From the NCBI GenBank assembly GCA_947627395.1, contig CANQVW010000020.1:1-16401 (forward strand): DNA of 16,401 nucleotides, read 5' to 3'. Of the stretch, positions 5,172 to 12,755 are shown in pieces; within the stretch, counting starts at the first letter, position 1, and each line of letters starts with the position of its first letter. Origin of the DNA: an uncultured Bacilli bacterium (GTDB lineage Bacteria > Bacillota_I > Bacilli_A > ML615J-28 > CAG-698). A model generated the notes under the pieces. It was not told where the DNA came from, made no database searches, and saw nothing but the letters and a program-made list of their open reading frames with translations. The translations under genes were made by a program, and so were the position numbers.

Positions 5172-7898
5172 ATGAATAACAATCCATCACAAAGTAAAAA
5201 ATATAAAATAATGAAATTTCTATATTTAGCTTTATATATTATTTGTGCATTTGTTATTATTGTTGAATCATGTATTCCAGGTAATAAATCTGCTGAACAA
5301 AGTAATGCTGTTGGGGGAATTGTTACAGATATTGTTGATGGTGTTGTTAAAGATCAAAGTAAAGAAATCCCTTTAGAAAAAATTGAAATAGTTGACAAAA
5401 AAGACATTCAATATGTTGGTGATATTGTTTCTTTAAATGTTCAAATGACTCCGAGTGATGCAACAAATCAATCTTTATTATTTGAATCAAGCGATGAAAA
5501 AGTTGCAACAATTTCTAATACGGGTGAAGTATCTTTTCTAAATGAAGGAGAAGTTACTATCAAAGTAACAAGTCGTATTTTAAAAAATGTTGTGGATACA
5601 TGGACTGTAAGAGTAGAAAATGTCATTGAAACTGATTTAATCATTTCTTCAAATGCAACATATGATGAAAAAAGAAAATGTTATATTTTATATGTTGGTA
5701 AATCATATCCATTATCTGTGGAATTTGTTCCATCGAATACCACAAATCAATCTTTAAAATATTCTGTTGTTGGAAACAATATTTCAATTGATAATAAGGG
5801 TGTTGTACATGCTTTAAGTTTATCAAAAGATTTTATTGATACGGTTACTGTTCAATCTTTAAATGTTACTAAAACGATATCATTTATTGTTCGTAATGAA
5901 GAAGAAGTTGCATTAAGTTCCATGAAATTTAGTGATGAAGAAATAACATTATATCCTCATCAAACATATTTTCCATCAATTCATTTTAATCCTACGAATG
6001 CTACATTTAAAGATTGCATATTTACTTCATTAGATCATGATGTTGTAACCGTTGATCCAGAAACGGGAAAAATAGAAGCAGTTTGTGCAGGAAGCACTTT
6101 TGTTTTGGCTACATCAACTTATTATGGGATAGAAACCAGGATACGTGTTATAGTTCGTGATTATCCTTGCCTTGAAGATTTTACTTTACAGGGTAAAGAA
6201 GAAATGACAATATCAACTTCGCAAACAATAGAAGTAAAAAATATTAGACCAATGAATGCTTATTTAAATGAAATCATTTGGTCTTCAAGTGATGAAAAAA
6301 TTGCGACAGTAACCACACTTGGATGTGTTCAAGCTCATAAAGTTGGTGAAGTCATTATTTGTGCCAAAGCTAAAAATATTACTAGAGAAATAAAAATAAA
6401 AGTAATTGATAAGACAATTGATGAAAATGTTAAAGGATTAGATATTGAAAATAAATTACTAGAGAAAGATAATGTTTTATTTATTGAGGATGGAAGACAA
6501 AAAATAAGGGATTTATTTAACATATCCTGGATTGATGGAATCAAACCCATAGATGACACTATCTATTGTGATATTATACAGAATAATTCAATCGTTCAAT
6601 ATGATATGGATAGTGAAATCATTACACCCCTGAATGAAGGTCAAATTGAAATTTATTTTTACAATAATTCATTGAAAAATACATATAAATTTGATATTAC
6701 AATTAAACATAAATTATATGATTTTAATTTTTTAATTAACAACAAAATAGTAAATGATACGTATCAAATTTATGTCAATGATCTTTTCACATTGTCTATT
6801 GATAAATATAATGACAATAACAACGATTATAATTATAAATGGTCCATTTATAATCAAAGAAATCTTTTGACTTCTTTGTCAAATAAAGAAATAACATTAT
6901 CTTTATCGAAAGAAGGAATGTATTATTTTAAATTACAAATTTATACAACTTTAAATAAAATAGAAAAAGAGTTTTCTATAGAAGTTGTAAAAACTTTAGC
7001 TAAAGAATTAAAACTTTTTTATAAGGATTCTTTAATTGACAATGAAACTATTCATATTATGGTTGGTGAAAATATTAAAGTCACCCCGGATGTTTTTCCT
7101 AGTGATGCGATTGTTTCTTATTCCTATACAACTGATGATTTTTCAATTCTTAATGTTTCACAAACAGGGGAAATAAGAGGCTTAAAAGCCGGAGTATCTA
7201 ATATAACAATTACGGATACACAAAGTAATATTAGTAAAACCTTTAATATTCAAGTTCATAATGTTATTGCTCTTAATGAAGATAATAAATATACGCTTCA
7301 ATCTAAAAGTATTAAAAAAACAGGTAATAATTCATATACTTTAATAAATGGTAGTAGTGCAACTTTGATTCTTAATTTTTTAAGTAATGCTAGTTATAAA
7401 AAAGTTGAATTTTCCTCAAGTAATGAAAAAATTGCGAAAATTGGACAAGATGGAGTCATTGTTCCAATTAAAGTTGGAAAAACAATGATTCAAGCAAGAT
7501 GTTCAGATAATATTGAAAATGAAATTGTTGTTCAAATTGATTTAGAGATTGTGAAAAAACCATTAATTAATGATTTTGAAACTTTTACAGGTAAACTAAG
7601 AAAAGGATTAGGTCATTTTGGTATATTTTTGTTAATGGGAATTTTTTCAACATTTGTTTACTTTTTGTTTTTTAAAAAGAAACAATGGACGGTAGGTATT
7701 ATTCTTAATTTTGCTGTTGGTTTTTTAATTGCGGGAATTTCCGAATTCATCCAAACTAAAGTTCCCAATAGAACGGGTTGTTGGTCGGATGTAATATTAG
7801 ATTTTACAGGGTTTTCGTGTTCTAGTGTTTTGATTACTATAGTAGTAGTTATGATGGCAATTGTTAGTTATAAGAAAAAACAAAGTATCTTGAAATGA
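5172..7898 (+). CDS. VanZ-like membrane protein with large Big_2 (Ig-like) repeat insertion
   Basis: The 908-residue protein looks like a VanZ-family membrane protein split by an extracellular array. TM1 is at about 14-33 after a basic N-terminus. Then come Ig-like repeats with the Big_2 pattern of a P-x-N/D-A/T segment, SS-D-E-K-V/I-AT and a T-G-x-V/I strand: about 69-148, 155-240, 248-329 and 333-412. A more degenerate middle spans about 413-610, with clearer repeats at about 612-697 and 705-790. The C-terminal part is VanZ core: R810-K811-x3-H815-F816 entering TM2 (816-834), a KKKQ loop, TM3 (about 840-858), E858-x2-Q861, P865-x-R867, D873-V874, D877-x2-G880, TM4 (about 884-902) and a basic tail. 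Predicted topology puts all repeats outside the cell. Substrate and partner are unknown; VanZ proteins are linked to glycopeptide tolerance and Big_2 repeats to adhesion or surface display. The gene is single and flanked by direct repeats. Confidence 0.85.
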   Translation: MNNNPSQSKKYKIMKFLYLALYIICAFVIIVESCIPGNKSAEQSNAVGGIVTDIVDGVVKDQSKEIPLEKIEIVDKKDIQYVGDIVSLNVQMTPSDATNQSLLFESSDEKVATISNTGEVSFLNEGEVTIKVTSRILKNVVDTWTVRVENVIETDLIISSNATYDEKRKCYILYVGKSYPLSVEFVPSNTTNQSLKYSVVGNNISIDNKGVVHALSLSKDFIDTVTVQSLNVTKTISFIVRNEEEVALSSMKFSDEEITLYPHQTYFPSIHFNPTNATFKDCIFTSLDHDVVTVDPETGKIEAVCAGSTFVLATSTYYGIETRIRVIVRDYPCLEDFTLQGKEEMTISTSQTIEVKNIRPMNAYLNEIIWSSSDEKIATVTTLGCVQAHKVGEVIICAKAKNITREIKIKVIDKTIDENVKGLDIENKLLEKDNVLFIEDGRQKIRDLFNISWIDGIKPIDDTIYCDIIQNNSIVQYDMDSEIITPLNEGQIEIYFYNNSLKNTYKFDITIKHKLYDFNFLINNKIVNDTYQIYVNDLFTLSIDKYNDNNNDYNYKWSIYNQRNLLTSLSNKEITLSLSKEGMYYFKLQIYTTLNKIEKEFSIEVVKTLAKELKLFYKDSLIDNETIHIMVGENIKVTPDVFPSDAIVSYSYTTDDFSILNVSQTGEIRGLKAGVSNITITDTQSNISKTFNIQVHNVIALNEDNKYTLQSKSIKKTGNNSYTLINGSSATLILNFLSNASYKKVEFSSSNEKIAKIGQDGVIVPIKVGKTMIQARCSDNIENEIVVQIDLEIVKKPLINDFETFTGKLRKGLGHFGIFLLMGIFSTFVYFLFFKKKQWTVGIILNFAVGFLIAGISEFIQTKVPNRTGCWSDVILDFTGFSCSSVLITIVVVMMAIVSYKKKQSILK

Positions 7899-8146
7899 GA
7901 AAAATGATAAAATCAGCCTTCTTTTATAAAATTAAAGAAATAATTCTAGATAAAAATACCAAATCATAAATAACATATTATGTTGGAGTTAAATTATTTC
8001 AGGAATATTAAAGTGTTTCTAATTAAAAGAAAGATATCTTAGTTTTTACATATGTTTTCTTTTTTAGTATCAATAATGAAAAAGCAAAAAGTTTTACAGT
8101 TGTGGGATACCAATTAAACTGTAAAAGGTAGGATGAGACAATGATT
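7899..8146. other. AT-rich non-coding stretch downstream of the Ig/VanZ gene
   Basis: No supported gene lies here. A 24-codon frame (from 7895, overlapping the stop in an ATGA) encodes a short basic peptide with no family resemblance and is probably chance. An 8-bp AT-only inverted repeat (7938-7945 with 7992-7999) and the stronger hairpin at 8092-8126 are the only structures. No standard plus-strand terminator is seen for the preceding gene, so some read-through toward gmk is possible. Confidence 0.5.
8079..8126 (-). terminator. Possible minus-strand terminator beside repeat copy 2
   Basis: A perfect 10-bp stem (8092-8101 with 8117-8126, 15-base loop). Reading the minus strand, it is followed by C, five T, GC and more T residues, which is terminator-like; the plus-strand side (GGTAGGATG) has no T tract. 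The only candidate source of minus-strand RNA here is the weakened rqcH-type promoter in repeat copy 2. Confidence 0.4.
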
Positions 8147-8250
8147 GATATATCCTCGTATAATATAAATATTTGTTATATCTTTTCAATCATGAAAACG
8201 CAAAACATTTCTAAATCTTCTTTGCAATTTATATGGACTTGTAGTATAAT
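8147..8250. repeat. Direct repeat copy 2: duplicated rqcH/gmk promoter region
   Basis: Partner of the copy at 4481-4584. Here the plus-strand gmk promoter is intact (TTGCAA, 17 bases, TATAAT), whereas the minus-strand rqcH-type promoter retains -35 TTGCGT (ACGCAA on plus, 8198-8203) but has -10 TATAAC. The conserved GATATATCCT (8147-8156) corresponds to the stretch around the rqcH ribosome site in copy 1, although no rqcH start follows; the base triplet at the equivalent position is GTC, not ATG. Confidence 0.9.
8222..8250 (+). promoter_or_regulatory. Promoter of gmk-rpoZ
   Basis: -35 TTGCAA (8222-8227), 17-base spacer, -10 TATAAT (8245-8250). Transcription would start near 8257, leaving a very short leader of about 14 bases that just includes the GAGG ribosome site (8259-8262). 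Confidence 0.8.
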
Positions 8251-8270
8251 ATAAAGTTGAGGTAATGTGA

Positions 8271-8897
8271 ATGAAATTAGATGAACGAGGATTACTTATC
8301 GTTATTTCTGGACCATCAGGTGTTGGAAAAGGAACAGTTCGCAATGCTCTTTTTCAAAGAGAAGGACATCAATTAGTTTATTCTGTCTCTATGACAACAC
8401 GAGAACCACGTGAAGGGGAAGTAAATGGTCGTGAATATTATTTTGTTGCAAAAGAAGAATTTGAACAAAGAATTCGAGAAAAAAAGTTCCTAGAATATGC
8501 AGAGTTTGTTGGAAACTATTATGGAACGCCACTAGATAAGGTGGAAGCAAAGTTAGAAGAAGGAAACGAAGTTGTTTTGGAAATAGATGTGCAAGGTGCA
8601 ATCCAAGTTCGTAAGAAAAGAAAAGATGCCGTTTTCATTTTTATTGCACCGCCTACAATGAAGGATTTACTTCATCGATTACAAAAAAGAGGTACAGAAT
8701 CTGAAGATGTCATTCAAATGAGATATGAAAAAGCATGCCGCGAAATCGAGATGGCCTACATGTATGATTACATTGTTGTCAATGATACTGTTGAAAATGC
8801 TGCAGATAAAATTATGGCAATCATTCGTGCTGAACATGCCAAAACCATTCGAACGATGGCTGGTTATAAAAAATTATTAGAGGAGGGCAAAAAATGA
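8271..8897 (+). CDS. gmk: Guanylate kinase
   Basis: Gmk phosphorylates GMP (and dGMP) with ATP to GDP in the cytoplasm, supplying GTP pools. The 208 residues are of normal length. The P-loop GPSGVGKGT lies at 14-22, followed by the GMP-binding SVSMTTREPREGE-VNGREYYFV region, a YGTP segment in the lid and VVLEIDVQGA. GAGG stands 8 bases before the ATG; the ATG at 8265 is followed at once by a stop, which fixes the start at 8271. The stop overlaps the rpoZ start in an ATGA, so the two are translationally coupled. The gmk-rpoZ pair is the usual Gram-positive arrangement. Its promoter lies in a direct repeat whose other copy precedes rqcH, suggesting gmk and rqcH were once divergent neighbours. 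Confidence 0.97.
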   Translation: MKLDERGLLIVISGPSGVGKGTVRNALFQREGHQLVYSVSMTTREPREGEVNGREYYFVAKEEFEQRIREKKFLEYAEFVGNYYGTPLDKVEAKLEEGNEVVLEIDVQGAIQVRKKRKDAVFIFIAPPTMKDLLHRLQKRGTESEDVIQMRYEKACREIEMAYMYDYIVVNDTVENAADKIMAIIRAEHAKTIRTMAGYKKLLEEGKK

Positions 8898-9118
8898 ATC
8901 ATGAAAAAGATGGTATGAGATATCCTTCTATTGATCAATTGGTAACTAAAACAACATCTAAGTATCGATTGGTCATTGGAACAGCTCTGCGTGCAAAACA
9001 ACTAGAATATGGAAATGAGCAACCTTTGGTAAAAAATCCACATAGTAAAAAAGCCATTGGTATTGCTTTAGAAGAAATTTACGAAGATAAAATTATCATT
9101 CGAGATCCTGAAGAATAA
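8894..9118 (+). CDS. rpoZ: RNA polymerase omega subunit
   Basis: Omega is the small subunit that helps fold and stabilise beta-prime in RNA polymerase. The 74-residue protein has the family core: MRYPSIDQLV, then SKYRLVIGTALRAKQL and SKKAIGIALEEI. The start overlaps gmk by 4 bases. The stop codon is part of the terminator stem that follows. In many Firmicutes coaBC (dfp) lies between rpoZ and priA; it is absent here, and the next gene has its own promoter. Confidence 0.93.
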   Translation: MNHEKDGMRYPSIDQLVTKTTSKYRLVIGTALRAKQLEYGNEQPLVKNPHSKKAIGIALEEIYEDKIIIRDPEE

Positions 9119-9141
9119 TCCCATTGATTTGGGATTTTTTT
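9117..9141 (+). terminator. Intrinsic terminator of gmk-rpoZ
   Basis: A 7-bp stem AATCCCA/TGGGATT (9117-9123 with 9130-9136, loop TTGATT) runs into a T tract at 9135-9141. The first two stem bases are the last two bases of the rpoZ TAA stop. Confidence 0.88.
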
Positions 9142-9212
9142 ATATTTTATAAGAGAAATAAAAGTAAAAAAATAGATTCAAGGATAATATTCTATTAGAA
9201 ATCTTCTTTTAC

Positions 9213-9241
9213 TTGATTATTTTAATAAATTCGTATATAAT
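9213..9241 (+). promoter_or_regulatory. Promoter of priA-fmt
   Basis: -35 TTGATT (9213-9218), 17-base spacer, -10 TATAAT (9236-9241). A strong ribosome site GGAGGAG (9266-9272) precedes the priA ATG at 9277. Confidence 0.7.
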
Positions 9242-9276
9242 GAAATTAAGTAAAAATAGAATCATGGAGGAGCCCA

Positions 9277-11571
9277 ATGTTTTCAAAAATAGTGATTGAT
9301 TTAAAAACAGATCAGCTAAATGAAAGTTATGATTATGCTATTCCAAGTTCATTAGAATCCTTTGTTGGCATTGGAAGTAGAGTTTTAGTTCCTTTTGGTT
9401 TTCAAGATGTGATGGGATATGTCATTGATATTATGGAGGAAAGTCCATATGAAAATAACATAAAATTCATTAAAGATGTTTTAGATTATGAACAAGAATT
9501 AACTAAGGAACAAATTGAATTAGCTAAATATTTATGTGAAACTTATTTGGTTTCTATGTCTAGTATTTTAGATAAAATGATTCCCTCTTTTTTAAAAGGT
9601 CAACAAAGAAAATATATGGTTATTGAAAAGTATGCCTTATTACATCCAACGTTAGCCTTATTATTTGAAGGAAAAGAACGTATTCGAATGACTTCTAAAA
9701 TGAAAGAATATTATCCACTCATAAAAAAAGAAATGGAAAAAGGAAATATAACATTAGATTATGAATGCTATACCTATGGTAAAGGAAAAAAACAAAAAGT
9801 TTATTCCTTGCCTTCATCATCTGTTGTTTTTAGAAGTCAACAAAGAAAAAAAATCATTCAATATCTTGAAGAACATGGACCCTCTGCAGAAGAAGTTCTT
9901 TTAAGTAATCTTGAAACAACTGCTAATTTATTACATACAATGGTTAAAGATCAAGATTTGGTGATGAAAGAAGAAATTAAAATCAGCAATCCACAAGAAG
10001 AAAAGAAAAATCTTTATTTCTATCCTTTCACATTCGACCAATCACAAACATTATTAAAATATGACCAATCGAAAACCATTCCTTATTTATTATTTAGTAA
10101 TGATGAAAAGTTTAATTTAGCTTTTTATCTTCATATTATTGAAGAAAATAGTAAACAAAATAAAGCCACTTGGATATGTTGTCCAACAGTCATGTTAGAA
10201 GAAGAAGTGTACATCACTTTAAATAAAATGTTAAAGGGATATACCATTTATGGATACAATGCAAAAAACACCAAAAGTGAATGTTATGATGCTTTTATGA
10301 ATATCCGTTATCAACAATATGATGTTTTTGTAACTACCATGGCAGGAATTTTATTTCCAATTTCTTTAGAAGAAAAAACTCTTGGAACAATCATTGTTTT
10401 AGATGAAGACCATCCAAATTATATTAATGAAAATTATCCATACTTTCATATGCACGACATATTCAAATGGAGAGCATCTTATCATAAGTCAAGAATTATT
10501 TTTTCTTCGTCCACTCCTTCCATTGAAACATATGAACTTGTTGAAGAAGGAAAATATAATTTATATACAAGTGGAAATTATATTAAAAATCCTGTTACAT
10601 TAGTTTCAATGAAAGAAGAAAAAATTGCTTTTTCCACAAATCTTTTATCCAAACCTTTACTCCTAGCGATGCAAGAAGCTTTTTTACATCAAAATCAAGT
10701 GATGTTATATTTGAATAACAAATCTTATGCCTCTATTTTACAATGCAAAGAATGTGGAAAAATATTAAAGTGTCCAACATGCCAAATTCCTTTAACTTTT
10801 CATAAAGAAAAGAAAGTGGCTAAATGTCCTTATTGCGATTATAAATTGTATCAATATGATGTATGTAGTTGTGGATCTCATCGCATGCTTATGATGAATG
10901 CAGGATTAGAACAATTACAAGAAGAATTACATCAATATTTTCCAAATCAAAGGATATTACAAGTAGATGCAGATCAAATGAAAAATAATCAAGATTATGA
11001 ATCTGCAATATCTAAAATTGAAGAAAAAGAAGTTGATATTATTATTGGAACAAATGTTTTAACAAAAAAATTTCAAAGTGATTCTATAGAAGTGATTGGT
11101 TTACTTTCTATTGATCAATTATTAAATAGTAGTGACTATCGAGCAAGTGAATACACATATCATATGATTGTTCAAAACATTCATCGTCCAAAAGTTTTTG
11201 TTCAAACATATTATCCAAATCACTCTGTGATTCAAAAAGCAATTCGTGGAGAGTACGAATCTTATTTTGAAGAAGAAAAGAAACTTCGTGAAAATCTATT
11301 ATATCCTCCATTTTGTGAATTGAATCGTTTAATGATTACAGGATCTTATCAAGAAATGTATCACTTTGCGAATTACTTTAAAAAAGTATTTCAAAGAATT
11401 GTTTCAGGAAGTGCTTTAGGACCTGTTTATGATCCAAAAACCAAAGGAGTGAAATTACTCCTTAAACATCAAGACTTTTTAAAAGTTAAAAAAATATTAG
11501 AAGATACAAAAGATGCTTTTCGAGATAAAAATGTACTTGTTTCATTTGAAAGAAAACCGAAAGTGATGTGA
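9277..11571 (+). CDS. priA: PriA-family replication restart protein, probable pseudohelicase
   Basis: PriA recognises stalled forks and starts reloading of the replicative helicase; normally it is also a 3'-5' ATP-driven helicase. The 764 residues are collinear with the family: N-terminal 3'-end-binding domain (about 1-100, with VLVPFG and MGYVIDI), winged-helix region, a helicase lobe with DEDH at 376-379 (usually DEEH) and SSTPS at 411-415 (usually SATPS), Cys-rich zinc module (C490, C493, C499, C502, C517, C520, C530, C532), a second lobe, and a C-terminal domain with LLYPPFCELNRL. The ATPase motifs are decayed. The Walker A slot at 273-281 reads FSNDEKFNL, giving Asn280 for Lys and Leu281 for Thr; GTRSA reads TTMAG; GTQM-x2-KG reads GTNVLTKK; and motif VI GRAGR is deleted (VQNIHRPKVF at 632-640). 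The frame is intact, so this is not a broken gene. ATP-independent restart scaffolding is inferred. Confidence 0.9.
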   Translation: MFSKIVIDLKTDQLNESYDYAIPSSLESFVGIGSRVLVPFGFQDVMGYVIDIMEESPYENNIKFIKDVLDYEQELTKEQIELAKYLCETYLVSMSSILDKMIPSFLKGQQRKYMVIEKYALLHPTLALLFEGKERIRMTSKMKEYYPLIKKEMEKGNITLDYECYTYGKGKKQKVYSLPSSSVVFRSQQRKKIIQYLEEHGPSAEEVLLSNLETTANLLHTMVKDQDLVMKEEIKISNPQEEKKNLYFYPFTFDQSQTLLKYDQSKTIPYLLFSNDEKFNLAFYLHIIEENSKQNKATWICCPTVMLEEEVYITLNKMLKGYTIYGYNAKNTKSECYDAFMNIRYQQYDVFVTTMAGILFPISLEEKTLGTIIVLDEDHPNYINENYPYFHMHDIFKWRASYHKSRIIFSSSTPSIETYELVEEGKYNLYTSGNYIKNPVTLVSMKEEKIAFSTNLLSKPLLLAMQEAFLHQNQVMLYLNNKSYASILQCKECGKILKCPTCQIPLTFHKEKKVAKCPYCDYKLYQYDVCSCGSHRMLMMNAGLEQLQEELHQYFPNQRILQVDADQMKNNQDYESAISKIEEKEVDIIIGTNVLTKKFQSDSIEVIGLLSIDQLLNSSDYRASEYTYHMIVQNIHRPKVFVQTYYPNHSVIQKAIRGEYESYFEEEKKLRENLLYPPFCELNRLMITGSYQEMYHFANYFKKVFQRIVSGSALGPVYDPKTKGVKLLLKHQDFLKVKKILEDTKDAFRDKNVLVSFERKPKVM

Positions 11572-11575
11572 TGAT

Positions 11576-12526
11576 ATGAAAAAATTAAAAATTATTTTTA
11601 TGGGTACTCCTGAATTTGGAGTTGAAATATTAAATGCTTTAGTAAAACAACATGATGTTATTTTAGTTGTTACTCAACCAGATAAAATGGTGGGGAGAAA
11701 TCATAAAATAGAAGCTTCTCCAGTTAAAAAAAGAGCATTAGAACTTGGAATTGAAGTTTTTCAACCCAAAAACATAAAAAAAGAAGAACAATATATTTTA
11801 GATAAAGAAGTAGATTTGATAGTAACAGCTGCTTATGGCCAATTGATTGGAATCAAAGTCTTAAATCACCCAACATATCGATCCATCAATGTTCATGCAT
11901 CTCTACTTCCCAAGTATCGAGGAGCATCCCCTATTCAAAGATCTATCATGAATGGAGATAAAGAAACAGGAATTACCATCATGTATATGGAAAAAGGAAT
12001 GGATAGTGGAGATGTTTTAAAGCAAGAAAAAATTGCAATTGATATCATGGATACAAGTGAAACTTTATTTCAAAAATTAGCTATTCTAGGAGCAAAAATG
12101 ATATGTCCAACCATTGAAGAGCTAAAAAACGGAACAATCAGTCCAATACCACAAAATCCAGATGAAGTTTCTTTTGCTCCTCTCCTTACGCAAGAAGAAG
12201 AAAAAATTGATTTTAATCAACCTGCTTGGAAAGTTCATTGCCAAATTCGAGGTTTATCTAAAGATCCAGGTGCCTATTTTTTGTTAGATGGATTTCATTA
12301 TAAAGTGTATGAATGTCTTCCAACCTTCTTAAAAACAAATATAGATGCCGGAAAGATTGTTGAAATAAATAAGAAGAGTTTTAGTATTAGTTGTGGAGAT
12401 CATCAAGCAATTACATTGACTGAAATAAAGCCAGAAGGAAGAAATCTAATGAAGGTTAGTGATTTTTTAAATGGTAAAGGAAAAAACATTCTAAAAATAG
12501 GAAAACAAGTAAATGAAGAATTATAA
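11576..12526 (+). CDS. fmt: Methionyl-tRNA formyltransferase
   Basis: Fmt transfers the formyl group of 10-formyl-THF to Met-tRNAfMet for translation initiation. At 316 residues it matches the family. The N-terminal domain has IIFMGTPEFG at 6-15, the catalytic triad N105, H107 and D143 (within INVHASLLPKYRGASPIQ and EKGMDSGD) and the usual SLLPKYRGASPI loop. The C-terminal tRNA-binding domain follows from about 210 and contains VHCQIRGLSKDPGA. It starts 4 bases after priA with only a weak ribosome site, implying coupling to priA. def (peptide deformylase), often between priA and fmt, is absent. It is followed directly by a terminator. Confidence 0.96.
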   Translation: MKKLKIIFMGTPEFGVEILNALVKQHDVILVVTQPDKMVGRNHKIEASPVKKRALELGIEVFQPKNIKKEEQYILDKEVDLIVTAAYGQLIGIKVLNHPTYRSINVHASLLPKYRGASPIQRSIMNGDKETGITIMYMEKGMDSGDVLKQEKIAIDIMDTSETLFQKLAILGAKMICPTIEELKNGTISPIPQNPDEVSFAPLLTQEEEKIDFNQPAWKVHCQIRGLSKDPGAYFLLDGFHYKVYECLPTFLKTNIDAGKIVEINKKSFSISCGDHQAITLTEIKPEGRNLMKVSDFLNGKGKNILKIGKQVNEEL

Positions 12527-12553
12527 CCCAAGGAATTTCTTGGGTTATTGTTT
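12525..12553 (+). terminator. Intrinsic terminator of priA-fmt
   Basis: An 8-bp stem AACCCAAG/CTTGGGTT (12525-12532 with 12539-12546), loop GAATTT, then a T-rich tail ATTGTTT. The stem begins within the fmt TAA stop codon, the same arrangement as after rpoZ. Confidence 0.82.
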
Positions 12554-12635
12554 CATTTAAAACCAATTTATAAACTTATAAAAAATATCATTTATAAAAA
12601 AATGAATAAATGCAAAACAAATAAAAAATGCTGTA

Positions 12636-12664
12636 TTGACTATTTTTATTTGAAATGTTATAAT
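12636..12664 (+). promoter_or_regulatory. Promoter of the ATP synthase operon
   Basis: -35 TTGACT (12636-12641), 17-base spacer, -10 TATAAT (12659-12664): the closest to consensus in the window. Transcription would start near 12671, leaving a leader of about 85 bases before atpZ. The 12547-12755 interval otherwise holds only AT-rich spacer and the leader structure. Confidence 0.85.
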
Positions 12665-12700
12665 AAATATAATAAATGTAGTTTATCAAAACAAAATGGT

Positions 12701-12737
12701 GGAGGCTGTCAAAGACAGACTAAGTCTGCCTTTTTTT
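12701..12737 (+). promoter_or_regulatory. Structured leader, possible attenuator of the atp operon
   Basis: The leader has CTGTC-AAA-GACAG (12706-12718) and CAGAC-TAA-GTCTG (12716-12728), which share three bases, so the full stems exclude each other. An outer AGGC/GCCT (12703-12706 with 12728-12731) can close both shorter stems into a three-way junction, directly followed by seven T residues (12731-12737). This is terminator-like within an mRNA leader. A GGAGG at 12701-12705 precedes it with no start codon at a suitable distance. Attenuation is inferred. Confidence 0.45.
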
Positions 12738-12755
12738 AAAGGTAAGGTTGATTGT

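Noticed and set aside
5172..5280. Lipoprotein signal at C34 in the Ig/VanZ protein
   Set aside because: The residues before the Cys (VES) do not fit a lipobox, and the hydrophobic segment fits VanZ TM1 better.
7895..7969. 24-codon frame overlapping the stop of the Ig/VanZ gene in an ATGA
   Set aside because: Too short, with no family resemblance and no terminator or downstream gene to support an operon.
4481..8250. The direct repeats as insertion sequence or phage attachment sites
   Set aside because: No transposase or integrase lies between them, and the repeat content is explained by promoter sequences of the flanking genes.
9277..11571. priA as a pseudogene
   Set aside because: The frame is intact over 764 codons with a strong promoter, ribosome site, zinc-module cysteines and conserved end domains; decay is confined to the ATPase motifs.
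12548..12739. 63-codon plus-strand frame after fmt
   Set aside because: It spans the atp promoter and leader hairpin, has no ribosome site and shows Lys/Asn/Tyr-rich translation typical of AT-rich non-coding DNA.
12696..12755. Upstream in-frame start for atpZ
   Set aside because: It would add 20 residues coded by the leader hairpin and T tract; no ribosome site precedes ATG 12696, whereas ATG 12756 has one at good spacing.
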